64,000 bases of DNA from Salinithrix halophila. Lineage in GTDB: Bacteria > Bacillota > Bacilli > Thermoactinomycetales > DSM-45169. The position numbers were made by a program, and so were the translations under genes. This document shows positions 50,467 to 58,355 of the stretch, one piece after another. The first letter of the stretch is position 1; each line of letters starts with the position of its first letter. The stretch spans positions 620,001 to 684,000 of the forward strand of contig NZ_JBHSAP010000018.1 of assembly GCF_042650125.1 (NCBI RefSeq), given 5' to 3'. The notes beneath the pieces were generated by a model. It did no database searches and was not told the origin of the DNA. It worked only from the letters and a program-made list of their open reading frames with translations.

Positions 50467-51806
50467 CCACCTTTATCCCATTTCTGCGTCCTTAGGCTGT
50501 GACGAATCTCCCCTACCAGGAAAAGGGTTCCAGCCACCAGAATCAGATCCCGGCCTCCCGCTTCCTCTCGGAGTTGAGCCAGCCCTTCCCATGGTTTCTC
50601 GGCAATCCGAACCGCGATCTCCGGATTCAGGGACCGGATGGTATCCGCCAGCTCGACAGCCGGGAGAGAACGGGGATGGTTCGCTTGCGTAGCCGTAACC
50701 GTATCCACCAGCGGCAGCAACGGGGCGAGAATGTTCTCCCGTTCTTTATCCGCCATCACTCCTGTCAAAAAGTGCAGCTGATCATATTCATAAGATGTTA
50801 GAGCGTCGGCAAGTGCCAGGGCTCCCTCCCGGTTATGAGCCCCGTCAAGCAGAATGCGGGGCGAATCAGCCACTGTCTCCAACCGGCCGGGCCAGAACAC
50901 TTTCTCCAGCCCTTGGCGGACTGTCTCCTTATCCAGCAGCGTTGCATAAAACTGGCGCAGCACCTCACATATCATCAGGGCCATGGCCCCGTTCTTTACC
51001 TGGTGCGCCCCCTTCAAAGGGATGGATACCTTCTCAAGAGAACGGTAGGGACCGATAAATGTAAAAGCCTCCCCTTCCGCTCCCTTTTCAGGAAAGGATT
51101 CCACTTTAAAATCCCGGTTCAACAGGTAAAGACGGCAGTTTTTTTCTTTCGCTCGCTGTCGGATAACGAGAAGCGCCTCCTCGTCTTCGACGGCACTCAC
51201 TACCGGCACTCCCGCCTTGATGATCCCCGCTTTCTCCGCAGCGATCTCTGGGATGGACTCCCCAAGAAACGCCTGATGATCATGTCCTACATTGGTAATA
51301 ACGGATACGAGGGGAAGGACAACATTGGTGGAATCCAGCCGCCCGCCCAAACCCGTTTCCCAGACGACAAACCAAGGAACGGCCTCACGGGCGAAGTATA
51401 AAAGAGCAACCAATGTCCAAAACTCGAATTCTGTCACCCGGTCAAGCCCTGCCGCCGCCCGTTCCTCTGTCAGGTCGGCTACGACTTTCGCCCAACGGAC
51501 AAATTCGGACTCCGGGATGGGGTCCCCATCCATGGTAATCCGCTCTCCCCAATGCTGCAAATAAGGAGAAGTGAACATTCCGGTCGGATAACCCGCCTGC
51601 CTAAGTATAGATGCCGTCATCGCGGCTGTCGATCCTTTGCCGTTAGTGCCCGCAATGTGGATGATTTTCAGTCGGCGTTCCGGGTTGCCGAGACGGGCAC
51701 ACATCCATTCCATCCGGTCCAGCCCTGGGCGAACGCCCTGGGAGCACCCTTCTCTCATCCACTGAAACACATCATCCGCTATGGTGAATCCCATTGCTTC
51801 AGCCAT
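50463..51806 (-). CDS. folC: Folylpolyglutamate synthase / dihydrofolate synthase
   Basis: FolC ligates glutamate to dihydropteroate and to folates. The 447-residue Mur-ligase-like enzyme has the P-loop IAGTNGKGST near 52, the omega-loop TSPYLQHWGERI near 79 and VWETGLGGRLDSTNVV near 150; DGAHNREGALAL near 320 is the carboxy-terminal domain motif. It lies next to valS, as in B. subtilis, but a terminator separates them, so folC-murC is likely a separate unit. Confidence 0.95.
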   Translation of the reverse strand: MAEAMGFTIADDVFQWMREGCSQGVRPGLDRMEWMCARLGNPERRLKIIHIAGTNGKGSTAAMTASILRQAGYPTGMFTSPYLQHWGERITMDGDPIPESEFVRWAKVVADLTEERAAAGLDRVTEFEFWTLVALLYFAREAVPWFVVWETGLGGRLDSTNVVLPLVSVITNVGHDHQAFLGESIPEIAAEKAGIIKAGVPVVSAVEDEEALLVIRQRAKEKNCRLYLLNRDFKVESFPEKGAEGEAFTFIGPYRSLEKVSIPLKGAHQVKNGAMALMICEVLRQFYATLLDKETVRQGLEKVFWPGRLETVADSPRILLDGAHNREGALALADALTSYEYDQLHFLTGVMADKERENILAPLLPLVDTVTATQANHPRSLPAVELADTIRSLNPEIAVRIAEKPWEGLAQLREEAGGRDLILVAGTLFLVGEIRHSLRTQKWDKGG

Positions 51807-51871
51807 GCCGCTTCGTTCCCTTCTTCCATTCCATGCGGAAAAATCCCCAAACCAATACTATCATAACAGTC

Positions 51872-51903
51872 AAAAGAGAAAACGGGCAGGGGGCCTGCCC
51901 ATT
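51872..51903 (-). terminator. Intrinsic terminator after valS
   Basis: Minus-strand GGGCAGG pairs with CCTGCCC over CCC and is followed by GTTTTCTCTTTT. Confidence 0.8.
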
Positions 51904-51909
51904 TTCCGG

Positions 51910-54561
51910 TTACTTCCCTTTTAACTCCTGAAGGCGATTTTCCACTTTGGTCCGCTTTTCCCTATACTCTTCGCCTTTTTTCCGCTCTTCGTCGACCACG
52001 TGGGACGGTGCCTTCGCCACAAACCCAGGGTTGGAGAGCTTTTTTTCCACCCGTTCCACTTCTTTGTCCAACTTTTTCTTCTCGGTTTCCAGACGGGTGA
52101 TGGTCTGTTCGATATCGATCAAACCTTCTAGAGGAAGGAATAGTTCGGCACCCGTAACGACGGCGGTCATCGCCCGGCCCGGACGCGCCAGATCCACCTC
52201 TACAGTCAGGTTCTCCACTCCACAGAGACGCCGAATTGCCGGTTCGTTGTGACGGAAGATGGGAAGTGTTTCGGCCTCAGCCCTGATCAGTAGATCCACC
52301 TGTTTTTTGGGCGCTACTTCCATTTCAGCGCGAATGTTACGAACGGCACGGATGGTTTCAATCAGCACTTCCATTTCACGCACCGCTTCTGGCGCTTCAA
52401 ACATCGAATGGGGAGAGGGCCAGTCGGCAATCGTGAGACTTTCTCCATCCACGGGCAGGTGCTGCCAGATTTCTTCCGTCACATAAGGCATGTACGGGTG
52501 AAGAAGCCTCAGGGATTGATCCAAGACATGGGCTAGGACCGCCCGGGTCGTCCGTTTTGCCTGTTCGTCCGTCCCATATAGAGGAAGCTTGGCGAACTCG
52601 ATATACCAGTCGCACAGCTCGTTCCAGATAAATTGATAGAGTACTTGCCCAGCTTCACCAAAATCGTACCGATCCAGCTGGCGGGTCACCTCGCTCACCG
52701 TTTCATTGAGGCGATGGAGGATCCAGCGATCCGCTGTAGACAAGTTCTCCCCCAGGGAAAGATCCCCAACTTCCTCCTTCTCCAGGTGCATGAGAGCAAA
52801 GCGGGAGGCGTTCCAGATCTTGTTGGCGAAGTTGCGGGCCGATTCCACCCGCTCCCAACGGAAGCGCTGGTCATTCCCCGGAGTGTAGCCGGTAGACAGC
52901 ATAAATCGCATCGCATCTGCTCCGTACTTATCGATGACATCCATCGGGTCGACTCCGTTACCCAGTGATTTGGACATTTTGCGACCTTCAGCATCCCGGA
53001 CCAAACCGGTAATGAGAACATCCTTGAAGGGTTTTTCTCCGGTAAACTCCAGGGCGGAGAAAATCATCCGTGCAACCCAGAAATAGATGATATCATACCC
53101 GGTCACAAGCACATCCGTTGGATAGTACCGTTTCAAGTCCTCTGTACCGGCTGGCCACCCCAGGGTAGAGAAGGGCCACAGTGCGGAACTGAACCAGGTA
53201 TCCAGGACATCATCATCCTGTTTTAGGTTCTTTCCGCCACATTGAGGGCAGGTATCAGGATCTTCCTTGGCTACGAGCATTTTTCCACAATCTGTACAGT
53301 ACCAAGCCGGAATCCGGTGGCCCCACCACAGTTGCCGGGAAATGCACCAATCCCGTACATTTTCGATCCAGTGGAGGTAGATCTTCTCAAACCGCCCCGG
53401 AATGAAACGGACGCCTTCCCCTGACCGCGTATCTTGGATGGCTGACTCGGCCAAGGGTTTCATAGCAACAAACCATTGGGTGGACAAATAAGGCTCCACC
53501 ACGGCTCCGGACCGTTCACTATGCCCAACGGAGTGGACATGATCTTCAACCTCGACCAGTACCCCGTCTTCCTGCAAATCTTTTAGTAAGGCTTTACGGC
53601 ATTCGAATCGATCCAATCCCCGATAGGGACCCGCTTGTTCATTCATCGTTCCTGTCTCATCCATCACCAGGATTTGGGGCAGGTCGTGACGGCGACCGAT
53701 CTCGAAATCGTTCGGATCATGGGCAGGAGTGATCTTCACCGCCCCGCTTCCGAATTCCGGATCTACATGTTCATCAGCAACAATCGGGATCTCTCTATCC
53801 ACGATCGGCAATAGGACCGTCTTTCCGATTAACGCCTTATAGCGGTCATCCTCGGGATGAACAGCGACACCCGTGTCCCCCAACATCGTTTCCGGCCTTG
53901 TCGTGGCAATCCGGATCTTACCGCTGCCGTCGGTGAGGGGATATTCCATGTGATAAAGTTTCCCCTGCACCTCTTTATGGATCACTTCAATGTCGGAAAG
54001 AGCCGTTCGAGCTGCCGGATCCCAGTTAATAATGTACTTTCCGCGGTAAATGAGCCCTTTTTCATACAGACGGACAAAAACTTCACGAACCGCCTGGGAA
54101 AGCCCTTCATCCATCGTGAACCGCTCCCGGGAATAATCCAAGGAGAGGCCCATTTTGCGCCACTGACTGCGAATGATCTCGGCATAGTTTTCTTTCCATT
54201 CCCATACCTGGGTCAGAAATTTTTCCCGACCCAAATCATGGCGGCTGACTCCCTCTTCTCGAAGGCGCGCCTCTACCCGCGCCTGGGTAGCAATCCCAGC
54301 GTGATCCATCCCCGGGAGCCAGAGAGCGTCATACCCGTTCATCCGCTTGAAGCGGGTCATGATATCCTGCAAGGTCATATTCAGAGCGTGACCGATATGA
54401 AGGTTGCCGGTTACGTTAGGCGGCGGAATGACAATCGTGAAAGGCTCCCGCTCCGGATGTTTTCCAGCACGGAAAAAACCTTCCTTCAACCAAAACTCAT
54501 TCCATTTCTCTTCGGATTGCTTCGGATCATAGGCCGAAGACATGCTTTTTTGATCAGCCAT
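51910..54561 (-). CDS. valS: Valyl-tRNA synthetase
   Basis: A class I synthetase of 883 residues. The HIGH motif appears as GNLHIGHAL near 50 and KMSKS as GRKMSKSLGNG near 525; an editing domain (CP1) lies between and a coiled-coil ends the protein. A zinc-ribbon-like CTDCGKML..CPQCGGK is present near 425-450. Of two adjacent ATG codons the second, 54561, is best spaced from AGGAGG. Expression is controlled by a T-box leader. Confidence 0.97.
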   Translation of the reverse strand: MADQKSMSSAYDPKQSEEKWNEFWLKEGFFRAGKHPEREPFTIVIPPPNVTGNLHIGHALNMTLQDIMTRFKRMNGYDALWLPGMDHAGIATQARVEARLREEGVSRHDLGREKFLTQVWEWKENYAEIIRSQWRKMGLSLDYSRERFTMDEGLSQAVREVFVRLYEKGLIYRGKYIINWDPAARTALSDIEVIHKEVQGKLYHMEYPLTDGSGKIRIATTRPETMLGDTGVAVHPEDDRYKALIGKTVLLPIVDREIPIVADEHVDPEFGSGAVKITPAHDPNDFEIGRRHDLPQILVMDETGTMNEQAGPYRGLDRFECRKALLKDLQEDGVLVEVEDHVHSVGHSERSGAVVEPYLSTQWFVAMKPLAESAIQDTRSGEGVRFIPGRFEKIYLHWIENVRDWCISRQLWWGHRIPAWYCTDCGKMLVAKEDPDTCPQCGGKNLKQDDDVLDTWFSSALWPFSTLGWPAGTEDLKRYYPTDVLVTGYDIIYFWVARMIFSALEFTGEKPFKDVLITGLVRDAEGRKMSKSLGNGVDPMDVIDKYGADAMRFMLSTGYTPGNDQRFRWERVESARNFANKIWNASRFALMHLEKEEVGDLSLGENLSTADRWILHRLNETVSEVTRQLDRYDFGEAGQVLYQFIWNELCDWYIEFAKLPLYGTDEQAKRTTRAVLAHVLDQSLRLLHPYMPYVTEEIWQHLPVDGESLTIADWPSPHSMFEAPEAVREMEVLIETIRAVRNIRAEMEVAPKKQVDLLIRAEAETLPIFRHNEPAIRRLCGVENLTVEVDLARPGRAMTAVVTGAELFLPLEGLIDIEQTITRLETEKKKLDKEVERVEKKLSNPGFVAKAPSHVVDEERKKGEEYREKRTKVENRLQELKGK

Positions 54562-54589
54562 CATAGCCCTCCTTTGTCGACTTTTACAA

Positions 54590-54835
54590 AAATAAAAAAC
54601 TCCTTCATCATCCAAAGGACGGAAGGAGTTCCGCGGTACCACCTTTATTCATCGCGTTCAAAAAGAACCTACGATGCACTCTGAGATCCCGGTAACGCCG
54701 GGGACGCGTCCCACCCTACTTAACCTTCAGGCGGGCAGCTCGAGGGGGACCTTCGACAGTTTCACCTGGAACCCCTTGCAGCCGGGGAGGCTCCTCTCTG
54801 AAAGGCTAAATTCTGCCTACTCTCCCTGTCATCAC
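54590..54835 (-). ncRNA. T-box leader of valS
   Basis: The minus strand contains the T-box core AAAGGTGGTACCGCGG (54631-54647), complementary to a tRNA acceptor end, followed by the terminator AACTCCTTC/GAAGGAGTT and TTTTTATTTTT (54590-54630). In stem I the sequence ACTGTCGAAGG offers the specifier GUC, a valine codon, at 54755-54757. Uncharged tRNA-Val would stabilise the antiterminator and induce valS. Confidence 0.92.
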
Positions 54836-54863
54836 TTTTTTGAGCTTCCCATTCGCGAACTAA

Positions 54864-54892
54864 ATTGTACCAAAAAAGTCTCGGGGGCGCAA
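54864..54892 (-). promoter_or_regulatory. Promoter of valS
   Basis: The minus strand shows TTGCGC, 17 bases, TACAAT; the -35 is weak. The start would lie about 20 bases before the T-box structure. Confidence 0.5.
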
Positions 54893-54979
54893 GGAAACGG
54901 CACACCAACAAACCCACAGCGGCCAGCCCTGGGGTTGTCGATGCTTTTATAAAGAAATAAGTGCCGGAGTTACGGTAAA

Positions 54980-55141
54980 TCAGCGGGTCATTCCAAAAGC
55001 TTGCTGTACGCTTTCCCACATCAGCTGCGGATTGGCCAGAAAAGCCAACAGCAGGACCGTACTCAATAGCAGGAAACTGAGGATGAGAAGAATCAACAGA
55101 CCCCGGTACATGCTTCTGACCGTTGATTTCACAGTGCTCAT
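54980..55141 (-). CDS. Small single-span membrane protein, 53 residues
   Basis: ATG at 55141 follows GGGGGG by six bases and opens a 53-codon frame. The product starts MSTVKSTVRSMYRG, has a leucine-rich membrane segment at about 15-35 and ends near WESVQQAFGMTR. Codon use looks coding. I do not recognise a family. It stands between valS and the second ger operon. Confidence 0.55.
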   Translation of the reverse strand: MSTVKSTVRSMYRGLLILLILSFLLLSTVLLLAFLANPQLMWESVQQAFGMTR

Positions 55142-55290
55142 GATGAACCCCCCTTACTCCTCATGCTTTCTCTCAACGTTTATTTTGCTCCTTTCCCCTC
55201 GGCTTGTCTACCCTTTTTCCCTCTTTCATCATTTCCGGCGCGTAAAAAGGCAGCACGACACTTGTGTACACTTTGTGTTTCCGTTACGCA

Positions 55291-55320
55291 TATAATTTGG
55301 TTGAAGGCAAACCTTTCAAC
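55291..55320 (+). promoter_or_regulatory. Possible promoter and hairpin before a tiny open reading frame
   Basis: A perfect TATAAT (55291-55296) without a clear -35 is followed by GTTGAAGG/CCTTTCAAC, a stem with a CAAA loop and one bulge. A transcript would run into the small frame at 55335. Confidence 0.35.
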
Positions 55321-55334
55321 GAGGATTCGCTCGA

Positions 55335-55463
55335 ATGAGTCATATAGAGATGGAAAGGGTGATCCCCATGGAATGGTTCAGGGCTCTATTTTTTTCTGCC
55401 GCCTTATTCTTCCCCCTGAAAATGATGGAAATCTGGTTGGAAGAACGAAGGAAGAGAAAGTGA
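55335..55463 (+). CDS. Possible small amphipathic protein, 42 residues (or 31 from an inner start)
   Basis: The frame from ATG 55335, or ATG 55368, ends in FFPLKMMEIWLEERRKRK: a short hydrophobic segment and a strongly basic tail. GGAAAGGG lies upstream of the inner start. No family is recognised. It could be a real small membrane protein or chance. Confidence 0.35.
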   Translation: MSHIEMERVIPMEWFRALFFSAALFFPLKMMEIWLEERRKRK

Positions 55464-55500
55464 TTTCTCCCATGGCTGAAGCCGTGAGCTTCTCGGATCA
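55464..55500. mobile_element. IS200/IS605-like end hairpin, possible remnant
   Basis: TTTCTCCCATGGCTGAAGCC followed by GTGAGCTTCTCGG closely resembles the terminal hairpins of IS200/IS605 elements, which typically read CCCACGGCTGAAGCCGTGGG with T-rich flanks. No transposase or second end is present within the following kilobase. Confidence 0.4.
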
Positions 55501-55694
55501 TCGGGTGCGATAACCCGCTATCCTCTCCGAAGGCACCGCCCGAGCCAGAAAATTGCGTTTAAACCAGCCGATTTCGGGAAAAAAACCAATCGCTCAATGA
55601 AACCGTTTCGTACCGCATGGATACCCCAATCCTCTCGATAGCCCCAGCTGCAAAAGTGAATACGAACACTGAGGTCTTTTTTCACCATCTAACC
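55501..55694. other. Non-coding stretch, nothing recognised
   Basis: About 190 bases without a plausible gene, ending at the terminator of the second ger operon. Confidence 0.5.
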
Positions 55695-55722
55695 ACAAAA
55701 AAACACCGGCATCCGCCGGGGT
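55695..55722 (-). terminator. Intrinsic terminator after the second ger operon
   Basis: Minus-strand ACCCCGGC and GCCGGTGT pair (one mismatch) around GGAT and are followed by TTTTTTGTGG. Confidence 0.7.
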
Positions 55723-55752
55723 TAGCGGTTGGGGTGATCATGAAGCTCGTGT

Positions 55753-56847
55753 TCAAGCTGACGTTCCCTTACGGCGGAGGATTGCCGCTCCTAAGAGAAG
55801 AACGGGCAAAAGAACCCCGAACGTCGCAGTGAAAGGGGGCCAGATCAGCTTCGTGAAAGTGGTGAGATACAGGATATTCGGAACGAATATTAAACTGAGG
55901 GGAATCATGATAAGACCCAGGGGCATAGTCAAGGGCCGGTAATCCTTGAGGCGAAAAACCAGTGCGAGGCTGAAGGCTGAAGCGTAAAAACTAATCGCTG
56001 TTTTTATAAAGAGAGTGATGAACCATATCCCCGCCACGATGACTTCCACACGCTCAACAAACTGACCCAGACTGATTCTTTGCGCCAGCTTAAATGGTGT
56101 ATAGTTATACAACTTCGCGATGTCAGCCCCAAGAACCGATACCGAGACGGCATTCATCATTACCAGCAGAAGGTTAGCCACAATCATCCCGATTAGAAAG
56201 GGTTTTTTAGTCGCCTTAGCCCGAGTAAAGGCGGGAAAAACCATAAACCATATGACCGTTTCAAAAATGAATGCGACATAACGGATATTCCCTTCCAAAA
56301 CTGGTTTTACCCCTTCAGCGAGAATAGGCTCGAGCCGTACTCCTTTCATTTCGGGGGCCAAAGTAAGGATCAGGATGAGAAATAAGGCGACCACCCATGG
56401 AAACAACAATTCCGCAGCACGGGCAAGCGGTTCGATCCCAAGCCGAACCCCGAAGATCAGAACGATAGAAAAAAGAAGAAGAATCGCTTGAATCGGTGTC
56501 TCAACCAGAATGTAGGTCGTAATGAAATCACCCACTTGATTCAACATGAGGATGGTATCTATAAAAGCAAAGGTAAAAAACAGGAACGAAACCATTTTAC
56601 CCATCCAGTTCCCCAAGATTTCCCCCGTAAACTCTATAGGGGTCTTACCGGGAAACCGTCTTCCGATCGCGTCATACAAAAGAGCGATCACCACACCTTC
56701 GACCAAACCCAAGGCGGCGGCGATCCAAGCATCTTGTTTTGCCGAATCGATCACTATGGTAGGGGTCAACAAAACCGCGTTCCCCATCATAAACAGAATA
56801 ACCAAAATCATAAACTGGCGCCCCGATATGTAGCCTTGGTTCATCAT
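55753..56847 (-). CDS. Spore germination permease subunit, GerAB family (second receptor)
   Basis: A 364-residue B subunit with about ten membrane segments, diverged from the gerB near 2 kb. It begins GYISGRQFMILVILFMMGNA, and its first membrane segment lacks the GTGIL of the other copy, so ligand specificity probably differs. It is the last gene of an A-C-D-B operon, a different order from the A-B-C of the first receptor. Confidence 0.9.
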   Translation of the reverse strand: MMNQGYISGRQFMILVILFMMGNAVLLTPTIVIDSAKQDAWIAAALGLVEGVVIALLYDAIGRRFPGKTPIEFTGEILGNWMGKMVSFLFFTFAFIDTILMLNQVGDFITTYILVETPIQAILLLFSIVLIFGVRLGIEPLARAAELLFPWVVALFLILILTLAPEMKGVRLEPILAEGVKPVLEGNIRYVAFIFETVIWFMVFPAFTRAKATKKPFLIGMIVANLLLVMMNAVSVSVLGADIAKLYNYTPFKLAQRISLGQFVERVEVIVAGIWFITLFIKTAISFYASAFSLALVFRLKDYRPLTMPLGLIMIPLSLIFVPNILYLTTFTKLIWPPFTATFGVLLPVLLLGAAILRRKGTSA

Positions 56848-56876
56848 GGCGTCTCACTTCCTAATTAAGGACTGAC

Positions 56877-57107
56877 TCACTTTAACCAACCGAATATCCA
56901 ATCACTCAACGGTTTGTAAATAAGCACGACCCCATCCAACGGGTTTGGGATATCCAGATCCAACCCGTAAGCGATATTCAACCCGGTTCCAAACAGAAGG
57001 AGGATCGAGAAAAGCCACAGTCCCTTTTTCATCCCTTGCTGTTTTAACTTCGGGACTTCGATGTATAGAATGGCAGCAACCACCACAAAGATCCCAATCA
57101 TAAACAT
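56877..57107 (-). CDS. Small germinant-receptor D subunit-like membrane protein
   Basis: The 76-residue product has two predicted membrane segments (about 2-17 and 32-48) and a soluble end with a PLDGVVLIYKPLSDWIFGWL-like tail. Small two-span proteins of about 75 residues encoded in or next to ger operons are known in Bacillus as D genes, which modulate receptor function. The ATG at 57107 has GAGGGGGG six bases upstream; the longer frame overlaps the gerC end. It lies between the C and B genes. Confidence 0.75.
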   Translation of the reverse strand: MFMIGIFVVVAAILYIEVPKLKQQGMKKGLWLFSILLLFGTGLNIAYGLDLDIPNPLDGVVLIYKPLSDWIFGWLK

Positions 57108-57139
57108 CCGGATCCCCCCTCTTAGGCCGCGGTCAAAAG

Positions 57140-58330
57140 TCACATTCCTTCAATGAAAGAATTACCCGCTGACCCGGTTTGCCGAATTTTGAAATCCACC
57201 TTGACATCAGGCTTGAGTTTGACGAATTCCCGGTCCCAGTTCTTCTTAAGCTTTTTCCACACATTCGGATCACTGCGGTAAATCGCCTCGCCAAAGCCAA
57301 AAATATCGGATCGGTAGCCCTGCGCTTTTTTGATGCTCATCTCAGCCATTTTTTTAATCCGTTGTTCCGTTCTTTTTTCCAATTCGTAAAGGGTTTGCTT
57401 CTTCGAGAGGTCGATGTTACAGGCGACTTCCCCCACATTCCCTTCGCCCTTAATCTCTACGGTAAGTTTCGGCTTCCCCTTCCTGATCTCTCCCTTGATT
57501 TTTGATTGGATCCCCTTTACCTCGATGACAACCTTCCCTCCTTGGGGGCAGGGAAGGTGACCGACGGTGTTCGTGATGTTATTTCTGATGTAATTGTACC
57601 CTTTGCTTTCCTCCTGATTGAGCCAGCCGACCAGCCTGTCCTTGTTGAGTACCCCCATCAATTCGATAACCACCAGAGAGGGGGGGGTGATGGTGTTCAG
57701 ATTCGCCTCCGTTTCGCCTGTTTCTTCTTCTCCCCTGATTTCAACTCCCGCTAGGACTGGAGCCTTCCCTTTGGTCATCATTTCAGAAAGGAGTTGATCC
57801 AGTTTCACCCCTTTCGTCGGAGCCCAGCTCTTTTCCGAAGTCTCCAGGGAGAAAAACATTTTCGATGCAGGGATTTTTTCCACCCGTGTGAATTGCGACA
57901 GCAAATCCCGAGCACTGTTTTTTTTGGCGATGAGGACGTAAAAATCGGGTCTGACCTCGGGATCCCGGAAAAAGAAATCTAACACATTGCGAATCCCCTC
58001 TTTCGCTAACGTTTCGCTAAGGATTAGGACGCGGATATGAGCGACATAAATCTTTCTCGGGGATTTCGTGGTTATTTTCCTTAATGCTTCAAACACGGTA
58101 TCTCCCATCGCCTGGTAAGTGGTGGCAAGTGGACCGATTTGTGCCCGTTGTCCCGTAACCGCCTCTGGACTAACGATTTGAGCGGTCACGCGATACCGGG
58201 TCCCCACTTTATCGATCCCAATGCCGATCGCGATGCCAAGAGTATTAAGTTCCCGTCGATCCCAGCATCCTGTTGCAGTAAGGAGCAATAGGGAGCCGAC
58301 CAAACAAAGAATTCCGATTCGCTTGATCAT
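57140..58330 (-). CDS. Spore germination lipoprotein, GerAC family (second receptor)
   Basis: A 396-residue C subunit with lipobox cysteine at 22 in LLLTATGCWDRRELN. The family blocks GIAIGIGIDKVGTRYRVTAQ and RDPEVRPDFYVLIAKK are present and the length is typical. It follows the A gene by about 25 bases and precedes the D-like gene. Confidence 0.92.
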   Translation of the reverse strand: MIKRIGILCLVGSLLLLTATGCWDRRELNTLGIAIGIGIDKVGTRYRVTAQIVSPEAVTGQRAQIGPLATTYQAMGDTVFEALRKITTKSPRKIYVAHIRVLILSETLAKEGIRNVLDFFFRDPEVRPDFYVLIAKKNSARDLLSQFTRVEKIPASKMFFSLETSEKSWAPTKGVKLDQLLSEMMTKGKAPVLAGVEIRGEEETGETEANLNTITPPSLVVIELMGVLNKDRLVGWLNQEESKGYNYIRNNITNTVGHLPCPQGGKVVIEVKGIQSKIKGEIRKGKPKLTVEIKGEGNVGEVACNIDLSKKQTLYELEKRTEQRIKKMAEMSIKKAQGYRSDIFGFGEAIYRSDPNVWKKLKKNWDREFVKLKPDVKVDFKIRQTGSAGNSFIEGM

Positions 58331-58355
58331 GCTTGGCTACCTCCACTTTCCCCTC

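Noticed and set aside
53857..54684. Open frame of 275 codons on the plus strand
   Set aside because: It lies opposite the start of valS and runs into the T-box; product is not protein-like.
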